Shown here: piece after piece, positions 1 to 9,016 of the stretch
Numbering within the stretch: position 1 is the stretch's first letter
Layout of the letters: each line of letters opens with the position of its first letter
NCBI GenBank assembly: GCA_964411985.1
Contig: CAYPNF010000039.1
Location: 16,727-80,726, forward strand
DNA: 64,000 bases
DNA from: CAYPNF01 sp964411985
GTDB taxonomy: Bacteria; Verrucomicrobiota; Verrucomicrobiia; Limisphaerales; J093
Reading direction: 5' to 3'
Position numbers and translations under genes: made by a program
Notes under the pieces: model-generated
The model's input: the letters and a program-made list of their open reading frames with translations, nothing else
Databases searched by the model: none
Told to the model about the DNA's origin: nothing

Positions 1-2
1 TG

Positions 3-665
3 CGGAAGGGTATTGAAGCGTATTTTGGCGCGGAGGTAGAGGGCTTCAAGACCTACCGATATTACAAGGATAACACCACCTTGCGCGGGTGGATTCTCCT
101 GCCTTTGGCGATGGGTATTACCGAGCGGCAAGAGGCCACCGTGGCCGCGCTGACGTCAGACAAGCTCTGGCCCCACCGTCTGGCCGGGGCCGACATCCTG
201 GCGGAGTCCACCCGGCCCACCGAATGGGGTCGCGAGACCTACTACGCTCTGCGGGTGTTGTTCAAAGCTGGACACACCGAGGACGCACTGGATATTACCC
301 GGCGCGTGGTCCAAGCGCAGATCTTTGGCAGCAAGGGGCCGTATCCCGACGAGGATGCGATAGACATGCTCTGCCCCGGCTCGCTTTATCCGCGCGTTTT
401 CACCGAAGGTATGTTCGGCATTGTGCCCACTGGCCTCGACTCTTTTGAATGCACGCCGTGGCTGCCCAAGGGTTGGCCTCGGATGGCGCTGCGTGACCTA
501 CGGGCTTTAGGCCGGGCTTGGGACTTGGTGGTGGAACGTGCCGGCGATCAGCAGAAGGTCTCGGTGCGCAGCGGTGGCAAGACGGTGATGACCGGTTTCG
601 GGCCAGCCGGGAAGACTTACTCGCTGACTTTTCCCGTGGGGACAAAGTCTCCCTCAATCCGTTGA
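3..665 (+). CDS. C-terminal part of a six-hairpin-glycosidase-like protein (5' truncated by window edge)
   Basis: The reading frame is open from base 3, so the gene begins outside the window and only about 220 C-terminal residues are seen. The visible part has the look of the last helices of an (alpha/alpha)6 glycosidase barrel (TRPTEWGRETYYALRVLF, later LYPRVFTEGMFGIVP) followed by a small beta-rich tail (QQKVSVRSGGKTVMTGFG). The family assignment rests on this pattern only and no catalytic residue is visible. It lies on the same strand as the deoxysugar catabolic genes that follow, including a GH95-type fucosidase at 5969, so a role in releasing sugars from a polysaccharide is a reasonable inference. 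It could equally be a non-catalytic glycosidase relative. Confidence 0.5.
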   Translation, partial: RKGIEAYFGAEVEGFKTYRYYKDNTTLRGWILLPLAMGITERQEATVAALTSDKLWPHRLAGADILAESTRPTEWGRETYYALRVLFKAGHTEDALDITRRVVQAQIFGSKGPYPDEDAIDMLCPGSLYPRVFTEGMFGIVPTGLDSFECTPWLPKGWPRMALRDLRALGRAWDLVVERAGDQQKVSVRSGGKTVMTGFGPAGKTYSLTFPVGTKSPSIR

Positions 666-785
666 AGGACCGGTCAACCTCCACCCAGGCGCCGGTCGAT
701 GTGCCATTTGGCATTGAGCGGGATAGCCGCCCAAGAAATAGTATCAGAGACAATTCGGAACTGACACAAAATGAATAATCAGCTA

Positions 786-804
786 CCTCCGGCAATGCCG
801 GAGG
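786..804 (+). terminator. Perfect 8-bp hairpin after the first gene
   Basis: CCTCCGGC (786-793) and GCCGGAGG (797-804) pair perfectly across an AAT loop, about 120 bases after the stop at 665. No T-run follows, so this may be a weak terminator or a REP-like palindrome. The rest of 666-902 shows no gene. Confidence 0.4.
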
Positions 805-902
805 CTTGAGATAGCGTGAACCACTCAACTGCACCCGCCGCCAAGGTGGCCCAATAGAACATGGACTGTGCCGGCATCGAAACCGAAACCCGCGTGTAGA
901 TA

Positions 903-1751
903 ATGCGTATCGATTCCCATCAGCACTTCTGGAAATACAATCCCGCCCACCAGGTCTGGATGACCGATGAAATGGCGGTCCTGCGACGCGATTACCTGCC
1001 GGATGAACTCAAGCCGCTGCTGCGGGCGATGCAGTTCGAGGGCACCATCGCCGTGCAAGCGCGCCAGATGATCGAAGAGACAGAGTGGCTGCTGCAGCTT
1101 TCCGACCAGAACGCCTTCATCCAAGGTGTCGTGGGCTGGGTGGATTTGCGCTCTCCAGAACTCGGCGGTCAATTGGAGAAATACTCCAAGCACCCAAAGC
1201 TCGTCGGCGTCCGCCACGTCGTTCACGATGAACCGGATGACTGCTTCATGCTGCTGCCAGAGTTTCGTCGAGGCGTCGCGCAACTGCGGGAGTTCAATCT
1301 GACCTACGACTTGCTGCTCTTTCCGAAGCACCTTCCCGTCGCTGTCCAACTCGTCACCGAGTTTCCGAACCAGCCCTTCGTGCTCGACCATATCGCCAAA
1401 CCCGGCATTCGGGAGCGACTGGTGTCGCCGTGGCGGGAAGATCTGAAACGGCTGGCGGAGTTCCCCAATGTGTTCTGCAAGCTCTCCGGAATGGTCACGG
1501 AAGCGAATTGGAAGCAATGGCGGCCCGGAGATTTCCACCGCTACCTTGATATCGTCATCGAAGCCTTCGGCACGGAGCGCGTAATGACAGGTTCCGACTG
1601 GCCGGTCTGCACGTTATCCGGCGATTATGTGTCCACGATGAACATCGTGATTGAATACGCGCGGCAATTCCCCGCCGAGGTGCGCGAAGGCATCCTCGGA
1701 GGAAACTGCGCCCGCTTTTACGGCATCAACCAGACCACCGGAAGACCATGA
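903..1751 (+). CDS. Amidohydrolase-2 family sugar lactonase (L-fuconolactonase / L-rhamnonolactonase type)
   Basis: 282 residues, normal length for the family, which hydrolyses sugar-1,4- or 1,5-lactones to the aldonic acid in non-phosphorylative deoxysugar breakdown. Visible TIM-barrel metal-site motifs are HQHFW (residues 6-10), LDHIAKP (D162/H163) and GSDWPV (D232). It is the first of a tight plus-strand run: its TGA overlaps the ATG of the next gene by four bases (ATGA), which implies translational coupling. The neighbours (alcohol dehydrogenase, sugar symporter, SDR, aldo-keto reductase, fucosidase) fit an L-fucose or L-rhamnose pathway in which a dehydrogenase makes the lactone and this enzyme opens it. 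The family is clear. The exact sugar is inferred from context. Confidence 0.8.
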   Translation: MRIDSHQHFWKYNPAHQVWMTDEMAVLRRDYLPDELKPLLRAMQFEGTIAVQARQMIEETEWLLQLSDQNAFIQGVVGWVDLRSPELGGQLEKYSKHPKLVGVRHVVHDEPDDCFMLLPEFRRGVAQLREFNLTYDLLLFPKHLPVAVQLVTEFPNQPFVLDHIAKPGIRERLVSPWREDLKRLAEFPNVFCKLSGMVTEANWKQWRPGDFHRYLDIVIEAFGTERVMTGSDWPVCTLSGDYVSTMNIVIEYARQFPAEVREGILGGNCARFYGINQTTGRP

Positions 1752-2800
1752 GTAATACCATGCTGGCAGGCGTCCTTCACGGCGCCAAAGACATCCGTTT
1801 GAATCAAGTGGCGCCGCCTGAGCTCCGGCCCGGGATGGTCCTCCTGCGGGTCCGGCAGGCGGGGATCTGCGGCTCGGACATGCACTATTTCGAACACGGA
1901 TACTGCGCCGCGTTTGTTCCGACCCGGCCATTCATTCTGGGCCATGAATTCACCGCCGAGGTTGCCGACGCCGCGGCGGATGTGAAAGCTCCTGTGGTCG
2001 GCGCTCGCGTGACGGTCAACCCGGCCAGGGCTTGTGGCTTTTGTGAACATTGCAAGGCGGGCCGCGGCAATTTGTGCCGGCAGACTATCATGCTGGGCAG
2101 CGCCAGCACCATCCCGCCGACGGACGGCGCGTTCGCCGAGTTTGTCACCGTCAGGGCGGATCAATGTCACGTACTGCCGCCGAGCCTGGACAATGCCCAA
2201 GGCGCGATGATGGAACCGTTCGCCGTCGCATTGCACGCGGTGAAACGCGCCGGGACCGTTTCAGGAAAGAAAGTGCTCGTCACTGGCGGAGGGCCTATTG
2301 GGCTATTGGTCCTGATCACGGCGCGGGCGTTCGGCGCTGCGCCGGCGGTGCTGAGCGATATCGTCGCGAACCGGCGGGACGCCGCGATGAAACTGGGAGC
2401 CGATGCCGCCTTGGACCCGATGGCGGCAACCCTGGGGGACCAGGTGCGCGAGTTGGCTGGCGATGGCTTCGATGTGGTCTTCGAAGCGTCCGGCGCGCCG
2501 CCCGCCTTGCGGCAGGCGTTTGGCCTTGTGCGCCCCGGCGGCACGATTGTTCAGATCGGCACGCTGGGAACGGACGATATTCCGCTGCCAGCCAACCAGG
2601 TCATGACGCGGGAGATCCAATTCATCGGTTCCTTCCGCTATGGGAACGTGTTCGGCGAAGCCATTCGGCTGGCGGCGTCCGGCCGGGTGTGCCTGGAACC
2701 CCTGATCAGCCAGGTGTTTCCCCTGGCCGAACTCCCGCAGGCGATGCAATGCGCCTTCGCCAAGGATAGCGTCATGAAAGTCCAAATCGCTGTAAGCTAG
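1748..2800 (+). CDS. Zinc-dependent medium-chain alcohol dehydrogenase (sorbitol / L-idonate 5-dehydrogenase-like)
   Basis: 350 residues, full length for a zinc MDR. The catalytic zinc ligands appear as C41 (AGICGSDMH) and H66/E67 (GHEF). The structural zinc lobe has all four cysteines, C96, C99, C102 and C110. The NAD(P)-binding Rossmann motif VLVTGGGPIGLLV follows at about residue 176. It oxidises a secondary alcohol of a polyol or sugar acid, and in this cluster it may act on a fuconate- or rhamnonate-derived intermediate. The start is set by the four-base overlap with the lactonase gene. No fuconate dehydratase or aldolase is visible in the window, so the pathway is incomplete here. Confidence 0.85.
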   Translation: MSNTMLAGVLHGAKDIRLNQVAPPELRPGMVLLRVRQAGICGSDMHYFEHGYCAAFVPTRPFILGHEFTAEVADAAADVKAPVVGARVTVNPARACGFCEHCKAGRGNLCRQTIMLGSASTIPPTDGAFAEFVTVRADQCHVLPPSLDNAQGAMMEPFAVALHAVKRAGTVSGKKVLVTGGGPIGLLVLITARAFGAAPAVLSDIVANRRDAAMKLGADAALDPMAATLGDQVRELAGDGFDVVFEASGAPPALRQAFGLVRPGGTIVQIGTLGTDDIPLPANQVMTREIQFIGSFRYGNVFGEAIRLAASGRVCLEPLISQVFPLAELPQAMQCAFAKDSVMKVQIAVS

Positions 2801-2814
2801 ACCTGCAATTGAAT

Positions 2815-4512
2815 ATGAATGTCTCCCTCATCGATCAAGTGGTCATCGCAGTCTATCTGATTGGCATCACTGCTTTCGGGATCTGGATCGGTTTCCGGCG
2901 CCACGCTTCGTCGGAACACTATTTCCTGGCCAACAAATCGCTGGGCTGGTTCACCGTCGGCGCCGCGGTGTTCACTTCGAACATCTCCACGATTCACCTC
3001 GTTGGCCTGGCGGCAGGTGGTGCCAAGGACGGTATGGTCATCGGCAATTTCGAGTGGATGGCGTGCTTCACCTTGGTCCTGCTGGCGCTGCTCTTCGCTC
3101 CGTTCTACATCAACTCGGGGGTTCACACGCTGCCGGAGTTCATGGAGAGGCGATATTGCCCGTCAGCACGAACGTTCCTGGCGATCATCGGCTTGATTGG
3201 AGCGCTGTTGATTCACATCGGCATCAGCCTGTTTGCCGCCGCGAAAGTGTTCGAGAGCTTTCTCGGCATTCCGATGATAACAACCATCATCGTGCTCTCG
3301 CTGTTCACGGTCACTTACACCGCCTTGGGCGGGCTGAAGGCGGTGGTGATGACCGAGAACATCCAGGTCTGCTTATTACTCGGCGGGGCCACTCTCGTGA
3401 CGGTGCTGGGTTTGCGGGCTTTGCCGGGAGTCGGCGTGCATGACGTGGCGGGGTTCAAGGCCGCCGTGGCGCCTGGACAACTGAACATGCTGCAACCCAT
3501 CATCAACACCCAAGGACACCTGAACCAGTTCTCCTGGCTCGGCGTGCTGCTGGGCTATCCGATTCTGGGCATCTGGTATTGGTGCGCCGACCAGACCCAC
3601 GTGCAGCGCGTGCTCGGGGCAAGGAATCTCAAGGCTGGCCAGAACGGCGCACTGTTCGCCGGCTTTCTCAAGATCACTCCCGTCTTCCTCATGGTGTTCC
3701 CCGGCGTCATTGGCTACGTGCTTTGGCAAAAGGGCGCATTTCAACTCCTCAACGTCCCAGGAACAAACAGCCCCGACTACAACACCATGCTGCCGGCGCT
3801 GATCAATCACCTGGTGCCGGTCGGACTGAAGGGCCTGCTCGCCGCCTCCATGTCAGCCGCCTTGATGAGTTGCATGGCGGCCGCCTTGAACAGTTGTGCC
3901 ACCCTGGTTTCTCTGGACATCGTCAAGCGCCTGCGCCCTGCCACCCCCGACAGTCGCGTCGTGATGATCGGCCGGTTCACGACTGGCGTCATCATGGTGC
4001 TGGCGATGCTTTGGTCCACGCAGGGCGACCAGTTCGGCACCATCTTCGAGGCCATCAACAAAATCCCCATGACCTTCGCGCCTGCGGTGACCACGGTGTT
4101 TGTGCTGGGCGTGCTCTGGAAGCGCGGCACCAAGCAGGCCGCGATGACGACGCTCTATGTCGGCTCGATCATTGGCGTGATCTACTTCGTGCTCGACCTC
4201 CCGAGCGTTGGGAAAGCGATCCTGGGCGCCGACAGGGCTCACGCAAGCTTCGCGGGATTGGTGACCGATCCCTCGCAGGGGCTGGGCATTCCCTTCATGC
4301 TGGTTGGCCCATTGATTGCGGTGCTCTGTGTGGCCATTTTCATCATTACCAGCTTGCTGACGCCGGCCATGGACCCGAAGGAAGTGGCCAAGGTTTGTTG
4401 GGACCATCCGCTGGCGTTCCTCAAAGGGCGCCTCGCCGGTGCGAGTGACCCGCGCATCGTGACGGTCATCCTGCTGGTGGTGGTGGGCATACTGTATTTT
4501 CTTCTGAAGTAA
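2815..4512 (+). CDS. Sodium:solute symporter (SSS/SGLT family), probable sugar transporter
   Basis: About 565 residues with a run of 13-14 hydrophobic segments typical of SSS transporters, for example VAVYLIGITAFGIWIGF near the N-terminus and VTVILLVVVGILYFLL at the C-terminus. The family signature region near residues 55-75 (FTSNISTIHLVGLAAGG) and WYWCADQTHVQRVLGARN around 255-275 resemble bacterial SGLT-type sugar carriers. It should sit in the cytoplasmic membrane and import a sugar with sodium. ATG at 2815 is preferred; a TTG two codons earlier (2809) is also possible. It follows the alcohol dehydrogenase by only about 14 bases. The position suggests it imports the monosaccharide handled by this cluster. 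Confidence 0.88.
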   Translation: MNVSLIDQVVIAVYLIGITAFGIWIGFRRHASSEHYFLANKSLGWFTVGAAVFTSNISTIHLVGLAAGGAKDGMVIGNFEWMACFTLVLLALLFAPFYINSGVHTLPEFMERRYCPSARTFLAIIGLIGALLIHIGISLFAAAKVFESFLGIPMITTIIVLSLFTVTYTALGGLKAVVMTENIQVCLLLGGATLVTVLGLRALPGVGVHDVAGFKAAVAPGQLNMLQPIINTQGHLNQFSWLGVLLGYPILGIWYWCADQTHVQRVLGARNLKAGQNGALFAGFLKITPVFLMVFPGVIGYVLWQKGAFQLLNVPGTNSPDYNTMLPALINHLVPVGLKGLLAASMSAALMSCMAAALNSCATLVSLDIVKRLRPATPDSRVVMIGRFTTGVIMVLAMLWSTQGDQFGTIFEAINKIPMTFAPAVTTVFVLGVLWKRGTKQAAMTTLYVGSIIGVIYFVLDLPSVGKAILGADRAHASFAGLVTDPSQGLGIPFMLVGPLIAVLCVAIFIITSLLTPAMDPKEVAKVCWDHPLAFLKGRLAGASDPRIVTVILLVVVGILYFLLK

Positions 4513-4518
4513 CCTCCC

Positions 4519-4902
4519 ATGAAACCAAACGAACTCACTGGCAAGGTCGCGCTGGTCACGGGCGCGAGTAAAGGACTCGGCAAAGCCATGTCGTTGCCGG
4601 GGCGCACCGCGTATTCGACGAGCAAGGCGGCGCTGCTTGGCTTCACCAAGGCTCTCGCGCTCGAACTCGCACCCGACGCTATCACCGTCAACGGCATCAG
4701 CCCCGGCCCGTGCTCGACGGAAATCAACAAGGTGCTGATGGAGAACGCGGAGTTGACGCAGTTCTTCATCTCGCGCATTCCCGCGGGCCGCTGGGGTAAA
4801 CCAGAAGAAATCGGTCAACTCGCCGTCTTCCTCTGCTCCGAGGCCGCTAGTTTCATTACGGGCACCGACATCATCATCGACGGCGGCTGGACTGCCCAAT
4901 AG
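4519..4902 (+). pseudogene. Short-chain dehydrogenase/reductase with a large internal in-frame deletion
   Basis: Only 127 residues, where classical SDRs have about 250. The N-terminal cofactor motif TGASKGLG (residues 14-21) runs almost directly into the catalytic YxxxK region (Y32-K36, AYSTSKAAL), followed by a complete C-terminal half (NGISPGP, then the usual IIDGGW ending). Roughly 120 residues are missing, including the NNAG strand and the catalytic serine. The frame is intact across the junction near 4588-4600, so the deletion is clean. The product should lack dehydrogenase activity. It lies 6 bases after the symporter and 30 before the aldo-keto reductase, so it once belonged to the sugar operon. 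An assembly error is the alternative. Confidence 0.8.
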
Positions 4903-4932
4903 CGCCACTGCGACCTTTCAACGCTACCCAGC

Positions 4933-5922
4933 ATGAAATACAACTCTCTCGGCAAAACCGGTTTGAAGGTCTCCCGCCTCAGTTTCGGCGCTTCGGCGCT
5001 CGGCGGGGTCTATGGCAACGTAGATGAAGCCGAAGGCATCCGCGCCGTCCACACTGCGCTCGACCTCGGCATTAATTACCTCGACGTCGCGCCCGCCTAT
5101 GGCGGTACCGTGGCTGAAACGGTCCTCGGCAAAGCGCTCAAAGGCATTGCGCGTGACCGCTATTACCTCTCGACCAAAGTCGGCAAATACACGCAGCCTG
5201 GCGGCTACGGCGACGACACCCTGGACTATTCCCGTGCCCGCATCCGCGCCTCGCTGGACGAAAGCGCGCGCCGTCTCGGCACCGATTACTTCGACCTCAT
5301 CCACCTCCACGACTTTGAATACCAGCATCGCCTCCACACCGAATGGGCGCTCACCGAGGGGGTGGCCGCTTTAGTCGAGTTGAAGAAGGAAGGGCGCATT
5401 GGCAACGTCAGCTTCGGCATCTATCCCATGGACCTCTGGCATCGCATCTTCAATACGCTGCCGGCGGATGCGGGCCTCGTCCACAACCACTACACGCTGA
5501 GTGACACACGCGCGCTCGAACTGCTGCCGATGGCCAGGCAGAAAGGCATCGGCATCATCAACGGCTCGCCTTTTGGCAGCGGGCTGCTGAGCGGACGCGA
5601 AGCCCCTGACTGGCATCCAGCCACCAAGGACGACCGCCGCTGCTTCCATGAAGCCAAAGAACTTTGTGAGCAGCGCGGCGTGCCCATCAGCAAGCTGGCC
5701 CTCCAGTTCTCCAGCCAGAACCCGGACTTTTCGACGACGCTCTTCAGTTCGTCGCGTGCCGAATCCGTCCGTCGCAACGTGCAATGGCACGAGGATCATC
5801 TCGACCCGGACCTCCTTGATGTGGTTAGACGCGCCCTCGCGCCGGTGATGAACAAACAGTGGGATTACGACGCCGCCGTGGACCAGCTGAAGATGAATTC
5901 ACTCGAAGGCGTGCCAAAGTAG
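4933..5922 (+). CDS. Aldo/keto reductase, probable L-fucose or D-threo-aldose 1-dehydrogenase type
   Basis: 329 residues with the AKR (alpha/beta)8 barrel. The catalytic tetrad is visible as D51, Y56 (DVAPAYG), K82 (STKVGKY) and H126 (DLIHLHD). The N-terminus (LGKTGLKVSRLSFGASALGG) and the LHD-type histidine context resemble D-threo-aldose / L-galactose 1-dehydrogenases, which oxidise L-fucose or L-galactose to the 1,5-lactone with NAD(P). That would supply the substrate for the lactonase at 903. It sits between the deleted SDR and the fucosidase on the same strand. The family is certain. Substrate is inferred from similarity of motifs and from context. Confidence 0.85.
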   Translation: MKYNSLGKTGLKVSRLSFGASALGGVYGNVDEAEGIRAVHTALDLGINYLDVAPAYGGTVAETVLGKALKGIARDRYYLSTKVGKYTQPGGYGDDTLDYSRARIRASLDESARRLGTDYFDLIHLHDFEYQHRLHTEWALTEGVAALVELKKEGRIGNVSFGIYPMDLWHRIFNTLPADAGLVHNHYTLSDTRALELLPMARQKGIGIINGSPFGSGLLSGREAPDWHPATKDDRRCFHEAKELCEQRGVPISKLALQFSSQNPDFSTTLFSSSRAESVRRNVQWHEDHLDPDLLDVVRRALAPVMNKQWDYDAAVDQLKMNSLEGVPK

Positions 5923-5968
5923 AACTGCCAAAAGGAACCTTCTTTGTGAAGCCAAAGACCCTGACTCT

Positions 5969-8452
5969 ATGAGAACGAAGCACCTCCTCAACGTCATAAA
6001 CCAAAGCGTCTGCGCCATGAGTATCCTCCTCGCGACAAGTCATCCGGCTGCTTCCGCGCCGTTGCCGGTTCCGAAACGCGGATTCCTAAGCTCCCAACCC
6101 GCGAAGATCTGGGAGGAGGGATTGATCTGCGGCAACGGCACCATCGGCGCCAACGCCCTGAGCCGGCCAACGAACGAGCGCATCATCTTCACCCACGAAC
6201 GTCTCTTCATGCCAATGGGCGCGCCGGTGATGCCGCCCGATCAGTCGGCGAGGTTGTTTGAGATCCGCCGGTTGATCGAGCGCGGCTTGTATCGGCAGGC
6301 TACGGAACTTCAGTTCAATCTGTCTGGGCAGAGCAGCTTCCTGTATCCGGACTTCTTCGTGCCGGCCTTTGACCTCACCATTGGCAGCACCAATCAGGGT
6401 GAGGTGCGCGACTACAGCCGCTCGGTTGATTTTCAAACCGGCGAGACCGCCGTCCGCTGGTCGGATGACCGGGGCGCCTTCGAGCGCCGGATGTTCGTGT
6501 CGCGCGCGGACGGTGTGGCCGTGCTGGCCATCACCGGTCCGAAACCCGGAAGTCTCGACTGCCAGCTCGCCCTGGAGCCGCGGGAACCGAGCGATCAATT
6601 CAATGACGACAGTGACATCGCGAAGCGCTCAGATCATATGTTCAAGGAGCACGTTGGCGACATCAAGAGCACGGCTGGCAGCTCGTCGCTGGCTTACTCT
6701 AACCGCTACCTCAAGGCCTACCCGGGAAGCATCCATGCGGTGGAAGGCTTCGCGCGCGTGATCGCCACGGGCGGAATAGCTCAAGCGGGAACCAACGGGA
6801 CGCTGGCAATTAGAGGCGCCGACCGCCTCCTGATCTTCGTGGACCTGCGCCCGATCTATGATCCGGACAAACCGGAGATGAAAGAGATGGAGGCTCTTCT
6901 CGCGAAGCTGCCTGACAACTACAGCCAATTGCTTCAACGCCACTCCATACTCCACGGCGAGTTGTTCAATCGGATGCGCCTCGACCTCGGCGGCGGCACC
7001 GATCACCGGCGGACCACGGAGGAGTTGCTGGCGGAATCCACTTACGAAAAGCCGAATCGCGCCCTGATCGAAAAAGAGTTTGATGCGGCGCGTTACAACA
7101 TCATCTCCTGCACTGGCAAACTGCCGCCGAACTTGCAGGGCGTCTGGGGCGGCACTTACGTCCCCGGCTGGGCGAGCGATTACACGCACAACGGCAACGT
7201 CCCGTCCGCCATCGCCGCCAACCTCATGGGGAACATGCCGGAACTTATGCTGGCCTACACGACTTACATCGAGTCCATCGTTCCCTGGCTGGAGATCAAC
7301 GCGAAGCACCTGTTTGGCGCGCGCGGCATCGTGCTGCCTTCCCGCAGTTCGACGCATGGCTTCAACAACGCCCTCGCGCCGGACTTCGCTGGCGGTTTCT
7401 GGGTGGGCGGCGCAGGCTGGGCGGCGCATTTCTTCTACGACTACTATCTCTACACCGGCGACCGCAAGTTCCTCGCCGAACACGCGCTGCCCTTCATGGA
7501 GAAGGCCACGCTGTTCTTTGAGGATTACCTCTTCGAAGGGCCCGACGGTAAGTGGGTCTTCTCGCCAACGCAATCGCCGGAGAACACGCCGGGCAATACT
7601 AAGTCGCAGGGAACCTACAACGCCACCATGGACGTGGCGGTGGCCAAGGGGCTCCTGCGCAACATCATCGCCGCCTCGCGGGAACTCGGTCGGAACCAGG
7701 ACAAGATTGCGCGTTGGCAGCAGATGTTGGACAAGATGCCGGACTACATGATGGACGAGCGCGGCATCATCAAGGAATGGCTGACGCCGCGGCTCGCGAA
7801 CAACGACAGCCACCGGCACTCCTCGCAGCTTTATCCGCTCTACGACGGGATGCCCGATGAAATCGCGCGCAGTCCCGAGCTTCGCGCCGCGTTCCGGAAG
7901 AGCATCGAGTTCAAGCTCGATAACCACTGGCAGAACAACCAGAGGGGATTCATGTCCTTCGGCCTTGTGCAGCTTGGACAGGCCTCCGCCAGCTTGGGCG
8001 ACGAAGAGCTCGCCTATCGTTGCCTGACGCAACTGATCAACCGCTTCTGGCTGAACAATCTCGCCTCGATGCACAATCATCGCTCGTTGTTCAACATGGA
8101 CATCAGCGGCGGGATGCCTTCGGTGATCATCAAGATGCTGGTGGCCTCGGATCCCGGCAGACTCCAGCTCTTGCCTGCGCTCCCCAAGGCTTGGCCGACG
8201 GGAACGATCGAAGGCGTCCTCTGTCGAGGCCAGATCGAAGTCCGGCGCCTGCACTGGCACCCCGACGGGCTCACAGTCACGCTGCGTTCGGGCAAAGCCC
8301 AGACGGTCTTGATGGAACTCCCCGTTGAGATTTCCGCAATCACAGTGGAAGGCAAGGGCGCGAAGGTTGCGAAGGCCGAGTCAACTCACCAGCGCAAGTT
8401 GATGCTCCCGGCCAAGGGAGAAGTCACCGTCAAGATTTCCCGTAAACGCTAA
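5969..8452 (+). CDS. Exported GH95-type alpha-L-fucosidase-like glycoside hydrolase
   Basis: 827 residues, in the usual GH95 range. An N-terminal signal peptide ending near ATSHPAASA indicates export. The mature protein starts with the GH95-like beta-sandwich pattern (PAKIWEEGLICGNGTIGANA, then ERIIFTHERLF). The catalytic (alpha/alpha)6 barrel follows from about residue 350, with NLQGVWGGTYVPGW and later SPTQSPENTPGN, in the place where GH95 enzymes carry NLQGxW and SPExSPEN motifs. The C-terminal beta domain is complete. GH95 enzymes release terminal alpha-1,2-L-fucose (some act on L-galactose) from glycans. Together with the symporter, reductase and lactonase this makes a fucose scavenging set. 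The start at 5969 gives a sensible signal peptide. Confidence 0.8.
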   Translation: MRTKHLLNVINQSVCAMSILLATSHPAASAPLPVPKRGFLSSQPAKIWEEGLICGNGTIGANALSRPTNERIIFTHERLFMPMGAPVMPPDQSARLFEIRRLIERGLYRQATELQFNLSGQSSFLYPDFFVPAFDLTIGSTNQGEVRDYSRSVDFQTGETAVRWSDDRGAFERRMFVSRADGVAVLAITGPKPGSLDCQLALEPREPSDQFNDDSDIAKRSDHMFKEHVGDIKSTAGSSSLAYSNRYLKAYPGSIHAVEGFARVIATGGIAQAGTNGTLAIRGADRLLIFVDLRPIYDPDKPEMKEMEALLAKLPDNYSQLLQRHSILHGELFNRMRLDLGGGTDHRRTTEELLAESTYEKPNRALIEKEFDAARYNIISCTGKLPPNLQGVWGGTYVPGWASDYTHNGNVPSAIAANLMGNMPELMLAYTTYIESIVPWLEINAKHLFGARGIVLPSRSSTHGFNNALAPDFAGGFWVGGAGWAAHFFYDYYLYTGDRKFLAEHALPFMEKATLFFEDYLFEGPDGKWVFSPTQSPENTPGNTKSQGTYNATMDVAVAKGLLRNIIAASRELGRNQDKIARWQQMLDKMPDYMMDERGIIKEWLTPRLANNDSHRHSSQLYPLYDGMPDEIARSPELRAAFRKSIEFKLDNHWQNNQRGFMSFGLVQLGQASASLGDEELAYRCLTQLINRFWLNNLASMHNHRSLFNMDISGGMPSVIIKMLVASDPGRLQLLPALPKAWPTGTIEGVLCRGQIEVRRLHWHPDGLTVTLRSGKAQTVLMELPVEISAITVEGKGAKVAKAESTHQRKLMLPAKGEVTVKISRKR

Positions 8453-8505
8453 CCAAGCCCCCGTATGCTCAAAACGGTCGAAAGCGTGAATCCGCAAGTG
8501 TTTGC

Positions 8506-8740
8506 GACAGGAACGAGGAGTTGTTTCCGTCCTGAAACAATGCCGCGCAATCGGCTCCATCCAAACCTGGTCCGGCGAGGTCGTGATTCCGGCGATGCAC
8601 ACCTGGCGTGAGGCCACTCGCATGCACGTGAGCACGTAGTAAGTCGTTAATCCCCCCCGTCCAGACCTCAACGGTGAAGAAATCGACTGCGGCCAGGACG
8701 TCCGTGTGCGAAGGGATGGGACCAACCAAGATATCGATCC
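8506..8740 (-). pseudogene. Frameshifted fragment of an integrase-core (rve) transposase
   Basis: Read on the minus strand, one frame gives HTDVLAAVDFFTVEVWT (to about 8658) and the next frame continues with RGGLTTYYVL, then SRQVCIAGITTSPDQVWMEP (to about 8506). Joined, these match the start of the DDE integrase core common in transposases and retroviral-type integrases, where a D sits in the DFFTVEVW strand. The frame breaks at a run of seven G (plus-strand C's at 8652-8658). Neither the N-terminal HTH part nor the second D and E of the catalytic triad is present, so this is a dead remnant. The remainder of 8453-9016 holds no gene I can support. Confidence 0.75.
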
Positions 8741-9016
8741 AGCCTGAGGACTCCCGCGCGGGAAGCTACACGCCGGCATCTGCCGGGCAATCAACCTCCC
8801 ACCGCGATAACAGGAACTACCAATTTGCGACCCCGGTCTCTTATACGATCACTCCGCCGCCGCACGCAGGGTGTACGGAACCGCACCCTTGATTTCCTTA
8901 GGAAGTGCGCTTAAAGTATCTCCATAACAAGTACTTGAGAGGGTGTTAAATGACCCGTAATCGCTTGGTAGGGGGCTCAAATCCTTCTGGGCCCACCCTA
9001 CTTGCGAAAGACGACT

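Noticed and set aside
6629..8260. Long open frame (543 codons) on the minus strand inside the fucosidase gene
   Set aside because: It lies antisense to a gene with clear domain motifs; its composition (His, Arg, Val rich) is typical of a shadow frame in GC-rich DNA.
8453..8505. A complete insertion sequence around the transposase fragment
   Set aside because: Only part of the integrase core is present, it is frameshifted, and no terminal inverted repeats were found.
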